From: Lamellibrachia columna
Taxonomy: Eukaryota > Annelida > Polychaeta > Sabellida > Siboglinidae
DNA: 64,000 nucleotides
Direction of reading: 5' to 3'
NCBI GenBank assembly: GCA_963662155.1
Contig: OY759261.1
Span: forward strand, 71,604,669-71,668,668
The translations under genes and the position numbers were made by a program. This document shows positions 46,297-57,551 of the stretch, one piece after another; the first letter of the stretch is position 1, and each line of letters begins with the position of its first letter. The notes under the pieces were generated by a model. The model did not search any database. It was not told the origin of the DNA and saw only the letters and a program-made list of their open reading frames with translations.

Positions 46297-46735
46297 CAAG
46301 CATATTTAACAACCATGACCAATGATACAGAAGAAACAATACTGGACGAATGTACAGAAGAAAAAGATCTAGGTGTGTGGACGTCCAGCAATATGGAACC
46401 ATCATTACAGTGCTCGAAAGCAGCCGCTACAGCGATGTTTGTACTCAGATCCATCAAAAGGAGTTTTCATTATTTGGATACTGAAAGTTTCAATATTTTG
46501 TATAAGACTTACATCCAGCCGCACATAGAACACTGTATACAAGCCTGGAGTCCATACCTTGTTAAAGAAATACAACAACTCGGAAACGTACAGAGGCGAT
46601 CCAATTAGCTGGTACCAAGCATCACACACCTGCCATATAAAGGGCAACTTCAGACTAAATCTGTATTCGCTGAACCAGAGGTGCCTGGGAGGAGACATGA
46701 TCGAATGTTACAAACTACTGACAGGGAAGTTAATT
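46297..46735 (+). pseudogene. LINE RT C-terminus next to G1 LTR
   Basis: The + strand reads MTNDTEETILDECTEEKDLG, KAAATAMFVLRSIKRSFHYL, YKTYIQPHIEHCIQAWSPYL and, after frame changes, LVPSITHLPYKGQLQ and DMIECYKLLTGKVN. This is the region behind the RT core of a CR1-group LINE. It begins within 20 bp of the G1 LTR, so G1 probably inserted into this LINE; the endonuclease of the same LINE may be 35560-36985. The 3' end runs into TTAATTTAATTGAC simple sequence. Confidence 0.7.
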
Positions 46736-48214
46736 TAATTTAATTGACAAATTCCTAATTAACTATCAATTAAGTGATCATTTAACAGTTGATTTTACTG
46801 GATAGTTCACAGCCATGTTATCCAGATGTATTCAGAAGGTCTGCAATCCTATTCCAGTCACTAATGAGAGATTAGGTTCAGGCATGTGTGAATGGGAGGG
46901 AGATCGTCACAGTGCACCGTACCAACTGGGGTGGACTGGTATTTCAGGCACCTGTGAAATGTAGGGAAGGTCTAGAATGTCCTCTGATGGTGATAACTTG
47001 ATGGCTAAGTCACTTCAGCAAATCTCTGTTTAAAGTAAACATTCGGGGCTGGCAACTTGCAGCCAAGTAGGCCTCTGGGGCCATTAGACCTATGCATGTA
47101 GAGTTTTTTGTGTGTGTACACTATAACCGTTAATGGGGAGATGTAGAGAAAGGTAATATAGCTTCAATTTAGGATTTTTTACAGTGCTAACTTAAATCAA
47201 AACATGCCAATTCTAGTGATGCATAACAAATAATGTATACATATTTAAATGCTAGTGTGTAATGGGAAAATGATTTAGTATAAAACACTGAAAAAATAAA
47301 AACTTTTCAACCCTTTAAGATGTTTTTATAAGTATCTACAACTTTTAAAATGTGAAAGAAGAAATAAAGTAATTGTCTTGGCATGTAAATATTGTATGAG
47401 CAAATCTCTTTCCAATAAAATTACAAAACACATTCCTGTTATAAGTCTTGTGCTTTTAGAACTGTTTTAAAAGTGTAAACATTTCTACCAACACATGATT
47501 TAATTGAATAAAATTAATTGTTAATTTAATTGACCTGATAAATATGTGAGGTTAATTTAATTTAATTGACCTGAGAAATGTCTGAGTTTAATTTAATTGG
47601 AGAATTTATGAGTTAATTGTAATTTAATTAAATAACTGTTCAAGTTATTTGCAAAGCATGGGGCAGACAGAGGTGTGTGTATACAGCAAGACATGAAACC
47701 AGCATTTTATACTGCTTTCTTTAATTGATACTGATCTAAACTTGCACAATGATCTGTGGCTCATTCACAGCTCAGGTAGTATTATGTGCCCCTCAATCTC
47801 CCTCTTACTCTGCATAAAGGCTTGCATAATTTCTGGGAATGATCACACTCGATCCCGACATTTGATTGTGCTTATTTGACATCAATTTAGACTTTGACAT
47901 GTGACTGTGCTATTCATAAATTTTGACCTCGACATGTGACTGCTTTTCATAATTCATAATATTAATGAAATATTTTATTAATTGAATCATTTTTGTTTAA
48001 TATATAATTCACTCAGGAAGTGTGTGTGTGTTTGTTTGTGTGCGTGCGTGCATGCGTATGTGTGGGTGGATGGTTGTGTGTGTGTTTATATGTGTATATA
48101 TCTATCTTTCTTTCAATCTCAATGCACAATTAAAGGAATTAATCACTGTTTTACTTTTGTCTTATTTTATGAAACAATTCGATTAAGAAAATATGTCCCT
48201 GCATGTACTTGTGG
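46736..48214. other. AT-rich unassigned sequence
   Basis: TTAATTTAATTGACCTGA-like units repeat around 47500-47640 with about 40-bp spacing. A TG/TGCG microsatellite lies at 48018-48100. No coding region is supported. Confidence 0.5.
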
Positions 48215-49345
48215 TATCTTCTGTATCACTAATATACTATGTGTGCTATGTTGTATGGGCCAGTATGGCTAGGCACTACGTCTTAATTGCACGTGTTAAG
48301 TCATGCGGATATTAAAGGGTAACAAAAGTCATTGTTTTGGACTTATGCAGCTATAAGGGTTACTAAGACACAACCATTTGTAAATGGAATTAAGAATATC
48401 GCACCAGTGGTTTACTGGGAAAACTATGTTGAACACACCGTATCTTAGTTTCATGGGCAGCGCCATACTGTTAGATAACCCTGTCACGAGTGCGGGTAGT
48501 CTAGCGAAAAATGGACATACAACTATTCAAATAATGCAGAGGCCATACAACCAAGGCAACTTCAACTACTCTAGGAATCTATTTGGTGGTGTCATGTATA
48601 GATAATATATTAGATATATGCAGCAATATCATTTCACCTGTGTTCGTTAATTTTGTTTTAATATTTTGTTTCACGTCCCCCATTAAACACAACTAAAACA
48701 GGTTGTCCTCAATCATCTCAAATCAAATTAATCAACCCAGCTGTTCGCAAAATAATTAATTTGATTCCTGTAATGATTAAACATTGTTATTTTACAAAAG
48801 ACAGAACAGCAGTGCTAGGTTGTATGGCTAGGCACTGCGTCTTAGCTGCTCGTGTTAAGTCACGGATATTAAAGGGGAACAAAGGTCATGGTTTTGGACT
48901 CATGCACCTTTAAGAGTTACTTGAGTTACTAAGACACAACCATTTGTAACTACAATTAATAGTATTGTGCCAGTGATTTACTGAGAAAACATTGTTGAAC
49001 ACACCGCATCTTAATTTCATGGGCCACGCCATACTGTTAGATAACCCTGTCACGAGTGCAGGTAGTCTAGCGAAATTCGCTCGCCAAATGAAAATATATT
49101 TGTATACACCTATTCCTATACTTGCCAATAGGATATGGCCATGCTGTTTGCATCCAAACTCAAGTTATGTAAAATATTTTGGCCTTTGTTTACTAAACTA
49201 GTCCTTTTTATAACAAAATATCACGCTTGTTTGAGACTTTGCATTGGCTCTGTGTATGCCGCCCCCTTAATACGTCACAGGTGGTCTATGCTACCCGATT
49301 GTCATAGAGCTGAGCATGGGCTTATCAGTCACGCTGGTTAACATG
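48215..49345. repeat. Duplicated block R1, copies 2 and 3 in tandem
   Basis: Copy 2 (48215-48905) and copy 3 (48795-49345) share GGCTAGGCACTRCG, CTTAATTTCATGGGC, CCATACTGTTAGATAACCCTG and GGTAGTCTAGCGAAA. Copy 1 is at 30935-31430 and a further piece at 52790-53250. They lie upstream of exon A3 and between exons B1 and B2. The block is an unclassified repeat or part of the segmental duplication. Confidence 0.7.
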
Positions 49346-49899
49346 TCAGATCTCAGTCAGAAAAAAGTCATAGTTCTCGGTACTGTGAGAGATAAAAACA
49401 CATAGAAATGTGACAAGTAGTATACATATAACTGCTGACTACCAGAGGTAGTTACCTAAGATGTAGAATTCATGTAAGACGTTGACAATAGTTTTAATGT
49501 TTTTATTGAAATAAAAAAATCTGAAAATAAAACGGAACGTCTATGACGGAGAAGTCTGCATTTTAAATGCACGCAGATGTATATTGGTATACTGTTGGCT
49601 GTTATAATAAAGTACAGTTTGATAATACTTTATGTTGTTTTAACATCATATAGATATTTATAATGCATATTTTGAATGTTTTTGAAATATCGTGGTACGT
49701 GTCAGGTCTCCCAGGTACTAAAATAAACAAAATAATCGATCAAAACCCATCAATTACATGTCATCTTGTTATTCTAGTATGTAATTTATGATAAAACGAC
49801 ATTATAAGTAAGTGCCTTAATGTGATATATAAAACCCCCAAAATGTTCACCATGCAGATGGCATGGCAAAATGTAAGGGGACATTTGTACATGGAACAA

Positions 49900-50143
49900 T
49901 GTAGAACACCTCTCATATGGATAACAGTGAAATTTTCATGTTTAAAAAAAAAAAATACCACTGAGCTACAATAAATATAAAGTTACAAGTAGTAATGATA
50001 TTAAAAATTGGGACATTTATTCTTCAGGTGATTAATTTAAACTAAATCATACAATTGAATGCAATCTACATAATTATATACATTTTTGATTCTGATTTTG
50101 AAGTAGCTTAATGATGGGTAGCATGTTGTGGATATTCTTTCAG
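49900..50143 (+). repeat. Duplicated intron block ahead of exon A3
   Basis: TATGGATAACAGTG, CCACTGAGCTACAATAAATA, AATTGGGACATTTATTCTTC and GATGGGTAGCATGTTGTGG match 3440-3662 in order. The block ends at the acceptor GATATTCTTTCAG. Confidence 0.75.
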
Positions 50144-50191
50144 GTCATAGAAACCACCACCTCAAGTGGGTCAGCAGACAACATGACCGAG
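50144..50191 (+). CDS. Candidate 48-bp micro-exon A3 (symmetric, phase 0)
   Basis: Borders are ATTCTTTCAG and GTATGT. The frame reads VIETTTSSGSADNMTE. Against A1 there are five base changes: Gly to Glu, Ser to Asn, Ser to Thr (two bases) and one silent. Length, phase and splice sites are kept, so most changes alter the protein but none breaks it. It lies only 2.2 kb before the 39-bp exon cluster on the same strand, suggesting one gene. Confidence 0.55.
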
Positions 50192-50639
50192 GTATGTTAT
50201 TTAATGTATACTGTTAACATCAATCCACATACAATTGTTATAATTGTAACATGCTAGTAAGGCAAAGGTATTTGTGTATTTCAACTGCATTTGTGATGGT
50301 AATTGTTATTTTTCTAATATATATATATATATAATATATATATTGTTGTGCTGGAAGGGTAGCCTTGCTCGCCAAGCTGGATGGTTCAAGGATTTATGTT
50401 TCAGGTGTTGGTATCCATATCAGCAGTTTTGAGATGCCGCTTGAGGACGTCTTTGTATTGGAGCCATTATCCTCTCACTGATCTCTGCCCATTTTTTAAT
50501 TACTGAAAAATGCTGTCTTCGGGTATCTTTCCTCACCTATCCAGATCACCTAGCAGAGTTGAGTGGTTGCTAACAAGGCTTCAACGCTCTTGTCATGACT
50601 TTGGTATTGAGGATTCTTTCTTGCCATTCGTGTGCGTGC

Positions 50640-51260
50640 ACGTGCGCATGTGCATCAGTCTCCTACAATTGCCCCATTAGGCTCTGGTCATCTGGACCAG
50701 CAATTTTTAAAAGGTATTTGTCCGACACCAAAGTTACTGGTCCTGATTTGACCAAACGCACAATATGCGAGTGCAAACAGCCTGTATAGCATCATATTGA
50801 CCTCAAACAAGTCAACAATTATATTATTGTCAGCTGACTGTCATATGATATCAGGTAGGTATTATTCTGATAATAGCTACCTGACAATAAAAAAAAATTA
50901 CTCTGCTTTTTCAAAAAGCCACCCTACAAAATCTATTTCCAGTAAATTACATTGATGTCCTAAATTAAAATTACAAATTTAACTTGCTTTTCCTTTTTGG
51001 GAAACGTACCATAAATTTTCAAGATAAACATAATGACCTCCTACCCACCTTCCTTATTTATATGTATATCTGAATTATATAAACAACTTTTTTTTACCTT
51101 CCTGCTGACCAATCATTTTTAATATACCAAATTGACGGACTGTTCGAACAATAATGTGGGAATAAAACCAAATTTTTTGGTGAGCAGTTTGCTTATTTTG
51201 TCTTCCGGCGGCCAGTATTGATGACCAGCTGATGAATGTTGTTGTAAAACGTTATATTTT
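50640..51260. repeat. Duplicated block R2, copy 2
   Basis: A diverged copy of 12110-12640 in the same orientation. It directly precedes the intron block of the broken exon B0. Confidence 0.6.
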
Positions 51261-51463
51261 CTCCGGAAATGTAGTTACCTGGCTGAAAAGTAGGTGGTCA
51301 CGGACCACCGGGTCAGCGTATATTTCATGTATGTTTATGTATGGATGCACATAAAGTGTCTGTGTGCATTAGAGTGTGCGCGTGTGCGTGTGCATATATC
51401 CTATATTAAATATAAGCTGGGACTATGTATATTTGTAGTCATCATTATTTTTTATATCCATAG

Positions 51464-51574
51464 GAGATGTTTGTTTAACAAGATTTAACAAGATTTCCAT
51501 CCAAGGCAAAGGCCCAGTGGGCAAGTGGACAAGGAAGCCATTGGCTTATCGAAAGTCCAGCAAATGTTTTAAAT
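51464..51574 (-). mobile_element. CR1-like LINE 3' tail inserted in 39-bp exon copy B0
   Basis: The acceptor block TTTTTTATATCCATAG, shared with B1-B2, ends at 51463. After about seven exon bases (GAGATGT) comes TTTAACAAGATTTAACAAGA, the tail repeat of a minus-strand CR1, then its 3' UTR (GATTTCCATCCAAGG to AAGCCATTGGCTTATCG). At 51575 the unit's intron resumes at TTATTCATTGG. The exon's end and donor are lost, so this exon copy is dead. Confidence 0.7.
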
Positions 51575-52129
51575 TTTTATTCATTGGAATAAAAGTTCCA
51601 GTATGGTTTTCCAGTTGGTAGAAAACATTATCAGTATTGCGTTAGATTGTCGTCTATAGAAATTATGCACACAAGTGCAGTCCCAAATTGTGGTTATGTC
51701 TGAAAACATTGTGAACACTAAATATACTAAAATTAATTAATTGGCTTGTTTTCTTTATGTGGTATGTATGCATTTCTGAATGGATATCAATTATGAATCA
51801 ATGGTAACTCAAAACGTTGGAAGAATCAAGTCACTGAGGTCAGTTATGAAGAACTTTACAGAACGTGGTCGTCGGGCATATAACATCAAGCTCAATCTAC
51901 TTAACTGTTTCAGTCAACTGTAAATTAAACAAAAACTTTTAATAAAAATACTTATGTAAATAGTTTCATCATGGCATGTGTTAATGAATTGACATTTACA
52001 ATTTAATTTAGGTAAGGTGATAAACTGTCAGCTTTAAATGGATCGACTGCATTTGTCAACTTTTTTAGACGGTAAAAAGATTACGTTTTGCACATTGACG
52101 TAACTGTTACGACACTGCCTGCAATATAG

Positions 52130-52351
52130 CTCTTCGCATTACCATATGTATATGTTTTATATATTTGTAACACAATGCAAAAGAAGATATGTCATTGTTT
52201 CAGTAAAGTGTTATTTGGTACACAGTCCAGTCAAGGGTTCATGTCACCACCATTTGGCAATGGCTCATGTATATATGTGCATAATATACTCTATTAAATA
52301 TAAGCTGGGACTATTGTATATTAGTAGTCATCATTATTTTTATATCCATAG
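52130..52351 (+). repeat. Duplicated intron block ahead of 39-bp exon B1
   Basis: The order GTCATTGTTTCAGTAAAGT, CACAGTCCAGTCA, GGTTCATGTCACCACC, AATATAAGCTGGGACTA, TTTTTATATCCATAG is repeated ahead of B2 (53585-53753) and B3 (54180-54433). Units are about 0.7-1.4 kb apart; the B1-B2 spacer also holds block R1. The block contains the presumptive branch and pyrimidine region, conserved because of duplication. Confidence 0.75.
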
Positions 52352-52390
52352 GAATCTTACTACGTTCCGCTTCGACGGCCACCACCCAAG
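52352..52390 (+). CDS. Candidate 39-bp micro-exon B1 (symmetric, phase 0)
   Basis: Acceptor TATATCCATAG and donor GTAAGTCTTG bound 39 bp encoding ESYYVPLRRPPPK. This is one of four tandem copies. The peptide has Tyr, a VPL core and a Pro-rich basic end; I cannot assign a family. In-frame, symmetric exons this small in tandem resemble the architecture of micro-exon genes described in flatworms and repeat exons of elastic proteins; this is analogy only. Confidence 0.65.
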
Positions 52391-53753
52391 GTAAGTCTTG
52401 GATCACTATGTTGATTTATTCATTGGAATAAAAGTTCCAATATGGTTGTTATGTTGATAGAAAATATTATCAGCATTACAAAATATGATTATCTATAAAG
52501 TGTGCTCTCCCAAATTGTGTTTTTTTTTCTGAAAACATTGTGAACACCAAATGTACTGAAATTAATTAATTGGCATGTTTTCTTTATGTGGTATGTGTGT
52601 ATTTCTGAAAGGATATCAATTATGAATCAATGGTAGCTCAAAACTTTGGGAGAATCGAGTCACTGAGGTCAGTTATGAAGAACTTTACAGAACGTGATCG
52701 TTGGACATACAACATCAAGCATAATCTATGTACCTGTTTCAATCATTTATAAATTAAGCAGAAAACACTTCAAGTGAAATAAAAGTCATGGTTTCCTGCC
52801 TATGCCCCTATCAAAGTTACTAAAGCATACCCATTTATAATTACAATTAAGAATATCAGTTTTTTTATCACGCCAGTGGTGTACTAGAAAAACTTTAAAG
52901 TTGAACACACAACATCTTAATTTCATGGGCCGCGCCATACTGTTAGATAAAACTACTTCACAATTGTGGTATTCTGGCAATATTCACTCATCAAGTGAAT
53001 ACATGTTCATTTACACTTATTCATGTTCTTGCCAATAGGATATGGCCATGCACGTTGGGTCCAAACTCAACTTATGTAACATATTTTGGCCTTTGTTTAC
53101 TAAACTAGTCTTCTTTCTGGCAAAATAACATGTTTCTTTGAGATTTTCATGGATGTCAGCCTACCATAATAGGTCACTTCATCCTAGGTTATCCCAATTT
53201 CATAGAACTGCGCTGGTTAACATGTCAGCCCTCGGTCATTCGGAGAAATTACCGGAATCTCGAACTTTTAGAACGTGATATTCTTAATTTAGTTGTACAT
53301 GGTTGGTTTTTTGTATCTCTTAGGTGCATAGCCACAAAACAATGCATGTTGTTTTGCTTTAGCAAAAATAATTATGGAATTAGTTTCATCAGTGTATGTT
53401 TTACTGAATTGACATTGACAATTTAATTTAGACAAGGTGATAAATTGTCAGCATTATACGGATCGACTGCATTTTTCAACTTTTTGAAGCAGTAAAAATG
53501 TGACGTTTTGCACTTTGACATAATTGTTAAAACACTGCCTGCAATATTATCATATGTATATCTTTGTTATATTTGTAACACAGTACAAAAGAAATATGTC
53601 ATTGTATCAGTAAAGTTTTATTTGGCACACAGTTCGGTCAGAGGTTCATGTCACCACATTTTGGCAATGGCTCATATATATGTGTATATACTATATTGAA
53701 TATAAGCTGGTAGTTGTATATATTTGTAGTAATCATTATTTTTATATCCATAG

Positions 53754-53792
53754 GACTATTCATACGTTCCGCTTCAACAGCCAGCACCCAAT
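53754..53792 (+). CDS. Candidate 39-bp micro-exon B2 (symmetric, phase 0)
   Basis: Same borders as B1 (TATATCCATAG, GTAAGTCTTG). It encodes DYSYVPLQQPAPN. By hand count B1 and B2 differ at 8 of 39 bases in 7 codons, and every one changes the amino acid. The flanking introns of the pair look more alike than the exons. Confidence 0.65.
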
Positions 53793-54286
53793 GTAAGTCT
53801 TGAATCACTGTTGATTTACTCATTGGAGTAAAAGTTCCAATATAGTTGTCCACTTGATAGAAAACATGATAAAAATATATGATTATCCATAAATATTATG
53901 CACACATGTGCAGTCCCAAATTGTGGTTTTATCTAAAAATAATGTGAACACTAAATATGCTAAAATTAATTAATCGGCATGTTTAATTTAGGTAAGGTGG
54001 AAATGTTTCAGCATTAAACAGATCGACTGCATTTGTAAATTTTTTCAGACGGTAAAAATATGACGTTTTGCACTTTGACATAACTGTTAAGACACTGTTT
54101 GCAATATAGCTCTTCATATTATCATGATATTATGTATATCTTTGATATATTCAGAACACAATACGAAAGACAGAAAATATGTCATTGTATCAGTAAAGTT
54201 TTATTTGGTACACAGTCCAGTCAGGGGTTCATGTCACCACCTTTTGGTAATTGCTCATATGTGTGTGTGCGCATGTGCGTGCGTGC

Positions 54287-54364
<78 letters not shown>

Positions 54365-54433
54365 TCTATTAAGTATAAGCTGGGACTAGTATATGCTTGT
54401 ACCCGGTAGTCATCATTGTTTGTGTATTCATAG

Positions 54434-54472
54434 GAGAGTGAATACATTCTGGTTCGAAAGCCACCACCATGG
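54434..54472 (+). CDS. Candidate 39-bp micro-exon B3 (symmetric, phase 0)
   Basis: Acceptor GTGTATTCATAG and donor GTAAGTCTTG bound 39 bp encoding ESEYILVRKPPPW. Compared with B1 the Tyr, the basic pair and the Pro run are kept while the core VPL becomes ILV and the end is Trp. The upstream block carries a 70-bp (TA)n tract at 54291-54362. No further copy of this block follows: the repeat unit is cut by a hAT-like MITE at 54744, so the array or the gene continues, if at all, outside recognised copies. Confidence 0.6.
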
Positions 54473-54743
54473 GTAAGTCTTGAATCACTATGTTCGTTTA
54501 CTCATTGAAATAACAGTTCCGATATGGTTCTTGAGTTGATAGAAAATATCATCAACATAAATAAAAATATATGATTATCCATAAACATAAACACATGTGC
54601 AATCCCAAATTGTGGTTTTGTCTGAAAACATTGTGAACACCAATGGGTATCAATTATGAATCAATGGTATCTCAAAACTTTGGAAGAATCAAGTGACTGA
54701 GGCACGCACAACCTTCGCCACACGATCAGCCTGAGGTAATTAA

Positions 54744-55157
54744 TAGGGCTAGAATGATACCGGTGTATACACCACACCACACGGTACATGATACACAATG
54801 TCCGTATCACGGTACACAAAACATTATTCGCATCACCTTTGTGAAGTAATAAACATTCAATCCGATCCACACGTGCCTGTGTATCGATGTAGTACGTTTC
54901 CCACATGTATACCTAACTATGATCTATGTAAAATCTTTGCACTATTTTTTTTTCAATGCGCGCATGCAATTTGGACCTCATCTGAGTGACGAGGTGACGC
55001 CTGCTGCAGCGTTGCCTTGTCCATGTGATAAATAAACGTGTGTTTTACTGTTGTTGTATCATTCTAGTCAGTGTAGTCTGTATCGCAATATGTATCACAT
55101 CGTGACCTGTATCGCGATACATATCGTAGCTTGAAGTAGTGTATCATTCCGGCCGTA
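54744..55157. mobile_element. Non-autonomous hAT-like element with 8-bp TSD
   Basis: Ends TAGGGCTAGAATGATAC and GTATCATTCCGGCCGTA are inverted repeats. They are flanked by GTAATTAA (54736-54743) and GTAACTAA (55158-55165), an 8-bp duplication with one mismatch, as for hAT. The interior has repeated GATAC/GTATC subterminal motifs and no coding capacity. Confidence 0.75.
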
Positions 55158-55299
55158 GTAACTAATATCTGCAGCATTCATAAATTTTAATAGGCTTGAT
55201 AAAAAAGTAGTCTATATTTATGGGAAAGGGGTGTAACTCTAGTGGAATGAATACGAGAATAGGAACATAACGCAGACTCCTGATAAAATGGGTTTAGAC

Positions 55300-56110
55300 A
55301 TTTATAATGAGATTGCCATCCAAGACAAAGGTCAAGATGGCAAGTCGACAAGAAAGCCATTGGCTTATCGAGGATCCAAAATGTGTTCATGTTTGGATAA
55401 CCTGCTCTCTTAAGATATGTATCAACCTTGTTTTAAGCATATTCACGCTGCTAGCATATACACAATCTGTAGATAATTTGTTCCATTCATTTATTGTCCT
55501 CTGTGAGAATGAGTACTTCCTGATATCCAGTTTATACTGATCCTTTACTAATGTTATCTCATGTCCTATAGTTCTATTATCTTTCTTGAGTGAGAACAAA
55601 ATATTTCTATCAATATTTTCATACCCATTCAATATCTTTAAAAACTTCAATCTGATCTCCTCTTAACCTGCTTGTCTCTAGGGTCATTAAACCACATTCA
55701 CTTAGGTGTTCTTCAAAAGTAAGGTATCTCAGTTCTGGAATCAATGGGTATAATAGATATGACTGTTTAAATAGGTTTCACCACTTATAACTACTGGTGA
55801 TCCCTCGTCTATCAACTTAGTGATTTGTTTAATGATTAATGACAAGTTGAACACTAATAGTGTTCAACTTGTGTTATAGTGTTACACTATTGCAAGCAGT
55901 GTACTAATTTGTTCTACTGTTTCTGGCGGAATCTCATCCACTCCAGGTGATTTATTATCCTTCATTCCCTTTATTTTCTTAAATACCATTGATGGAGTTA
56001 CAATTAACTGGCCTAAATAGTCTCCTGAAATTTTACATCTGGAACTGGTAATTAACTAATATCCTCTCTTGGAAACACTGAACTGAAGTATCCATTTAGT
56101 TCTTCTGTCT
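55300..56110 (-). pseudogene. CR1-like LINE copy C: RT remnants and 3' UTR
   Basis: Minus strand: a short RT start (KKIKGMKDNKSPGVDEIPP, then ETVEQISTLLA), a jump over the catalytic core, then RYLTFEEHLSECGL, FKILNGYENIDRNILFSLKK, LDIRKYSFSQRTINEWN and the stop at 55387. The 3' UTR (55300-55386) carries the family string CGATAAGCCAATGGCTTTCT. RT domains A-E are missing, so this copy has an internal deletion. Confidence 0.8.
55842..55872. repeat. Perfect 15-bp-arm palindrome inside CR1 copy C
   Basis: ACAAGTTGAACACTA and TAGTGTTCAACTTGT are exact complements with one base between. It marks the point where RT sequence is deleted. Confidence 0.85.
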
Positions 56111-56581
56111 TCTAGAGGTCCGACCTTGTCTCGTATGGTTTGTTTACACCTGACATATGCATACATAGTTAATGTCGAATTTCCTGTAAATATATTGCAC
56201 CAAACAGCTTCTTTGCAATCAGCTTCCCTTTCTAATTATTTTTTCGTAAGCCTGTATAGATTCTTTAATATATAAAATAACTCCCCTCCCCCTTCTTCCT
56301 ATTCAATCTCTCCTAAACATTATGGATCCTGTCAATCCTAATTCAGCATTTGCTACGTCTTTGTTGGCCCATGATTCAGTTATTCCAATTATGTGAGGGT
56401 CAATATCTTCTACCATAATGTTTAATTTGTTTTTCTTATTTACTAAGCCCCTTGCATTTAACCACACATTTATTAACAGCTTCATAAATGTTTTCTGAAC
56501 ATGTTGTTTGTTTGTTTGCACTAGTGCCCTCTTCCTGTTTGAGGCACCTATGCAACACCCCTGCGCTTTTAGTTTAGACAA
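56111..56581 (-). pseudogene. CR1-like LINE copy C: endonuclease start
   Basis: Minus strand 56581-56303 reads GCCIGASNRKRALV, VWLNARGLVNKKNKLN, DPHIIGITESWANKDV and LGLTGSIMFRRD, the same domain start as at 1-240 and 24758. Downstream only fragments of the endonuclease are found (RIQSRKKGEG and AYEK up to about 56200) before a short RT linker. Most of the nuclease is deleted. Confidence 0.75.
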
Positions 56582-57551
56582 TGTTTGCTACCAAAAATAT
56601 GTTGAATGCTTTAAAGCGTTTATCCGCAAACACTGGTGCAGCTTTTCCACTTAAATAAAGCCCATCCCTCATTAACATGTCAGCCCTCCCAACGAAACAT
56701 CCCCACAAATCCAACTTCCTCTTCCCTACATAGCGCGTTAATTACCATCCTCTGGCAATTTTGATAACCCTGACCCAGGCTTCCCTTTACCGGTAAAATC
56801 CCATAATTTACATAATTATCTGCTCAACCCGTGTCTGCTTAAGTGTTCTGACTAACTGCCTGTATTTTCTTATTTATGGCAGTTGTACCCTTCCTCTCTG
56901 CGTTATTAGTGCCTATGTGTGCTAGAATAAATCCTGTGTTGCCAGGACCCATTATTTCCTCCACTCTTTCTTTTTGCCCCTGGAATACAAACTACTGCGT
57001 CGTCCCCCTTGTTTAGCGCTCTGTCAGTTTTCCTAACGATTGAGTCCCCCACAAACACCCTTGCTTTCCGTCCATCACTACCTCGGAGTAGCTCCTGCAT
57101 CGGTTCCTTTCCGTCATATTATGTCCTGCAGTCGTGTCACTTGGCAACATGTCCATCTCCTTCTCGCCCATCAACACGTCACCTTTCCCTCTTGGCTACC
57201 TTGCGCTCCTGACTCCTTTACTTCTGTCGCCTTCCCTCTCATCTCAGTCCCTCCCGTCTCCTTCCCTCCCATCTTCTTACACCCTGTCTCCTTCCGCCCT
57301 GTCATTTTACTTCCTCTCAACCTGCTCCTAGGCTGAGGTGAACTTTCCCTAGTATCTCTCTCATCGCCTCCCCCCACTTTATCATCCACTGTTCCCCCAC
57401 TGGAACCAATGGTACAACCCACCTCTTCCCTTCCCACCAGTGCGAAAACGATCTGCCCCAGCCGATCCATCTCCACCTCTAGTCCCTTCATCTTCGCACA
57501 TCCCATACACTCAAAACTAAAACTATAAACCTGAACCCCAGGACTTATCAC
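56582..57551 (-). pseudogene. CR1-like LINE copy C: ORF1 finger, variable linker and SGNH esterase
   Basis: Minus strand: FSFECMGCAKMKGLEVEMDR (end of the finger and a coiled-coil-like helix), a long Gly/Lys/Glu linker with repeats GRKETGCKKMGGKETGG, then RKARVFVGDSIVRKTDRALN (block I) and after a frameshift the GTNN region (LAHIGTNNAERKG around 56910) and block V remnants at about 56690-56640. The linker has a repeat different from the GGETEESR one of copy A. Frameshifts make it inactive. Confidence 0.75.
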
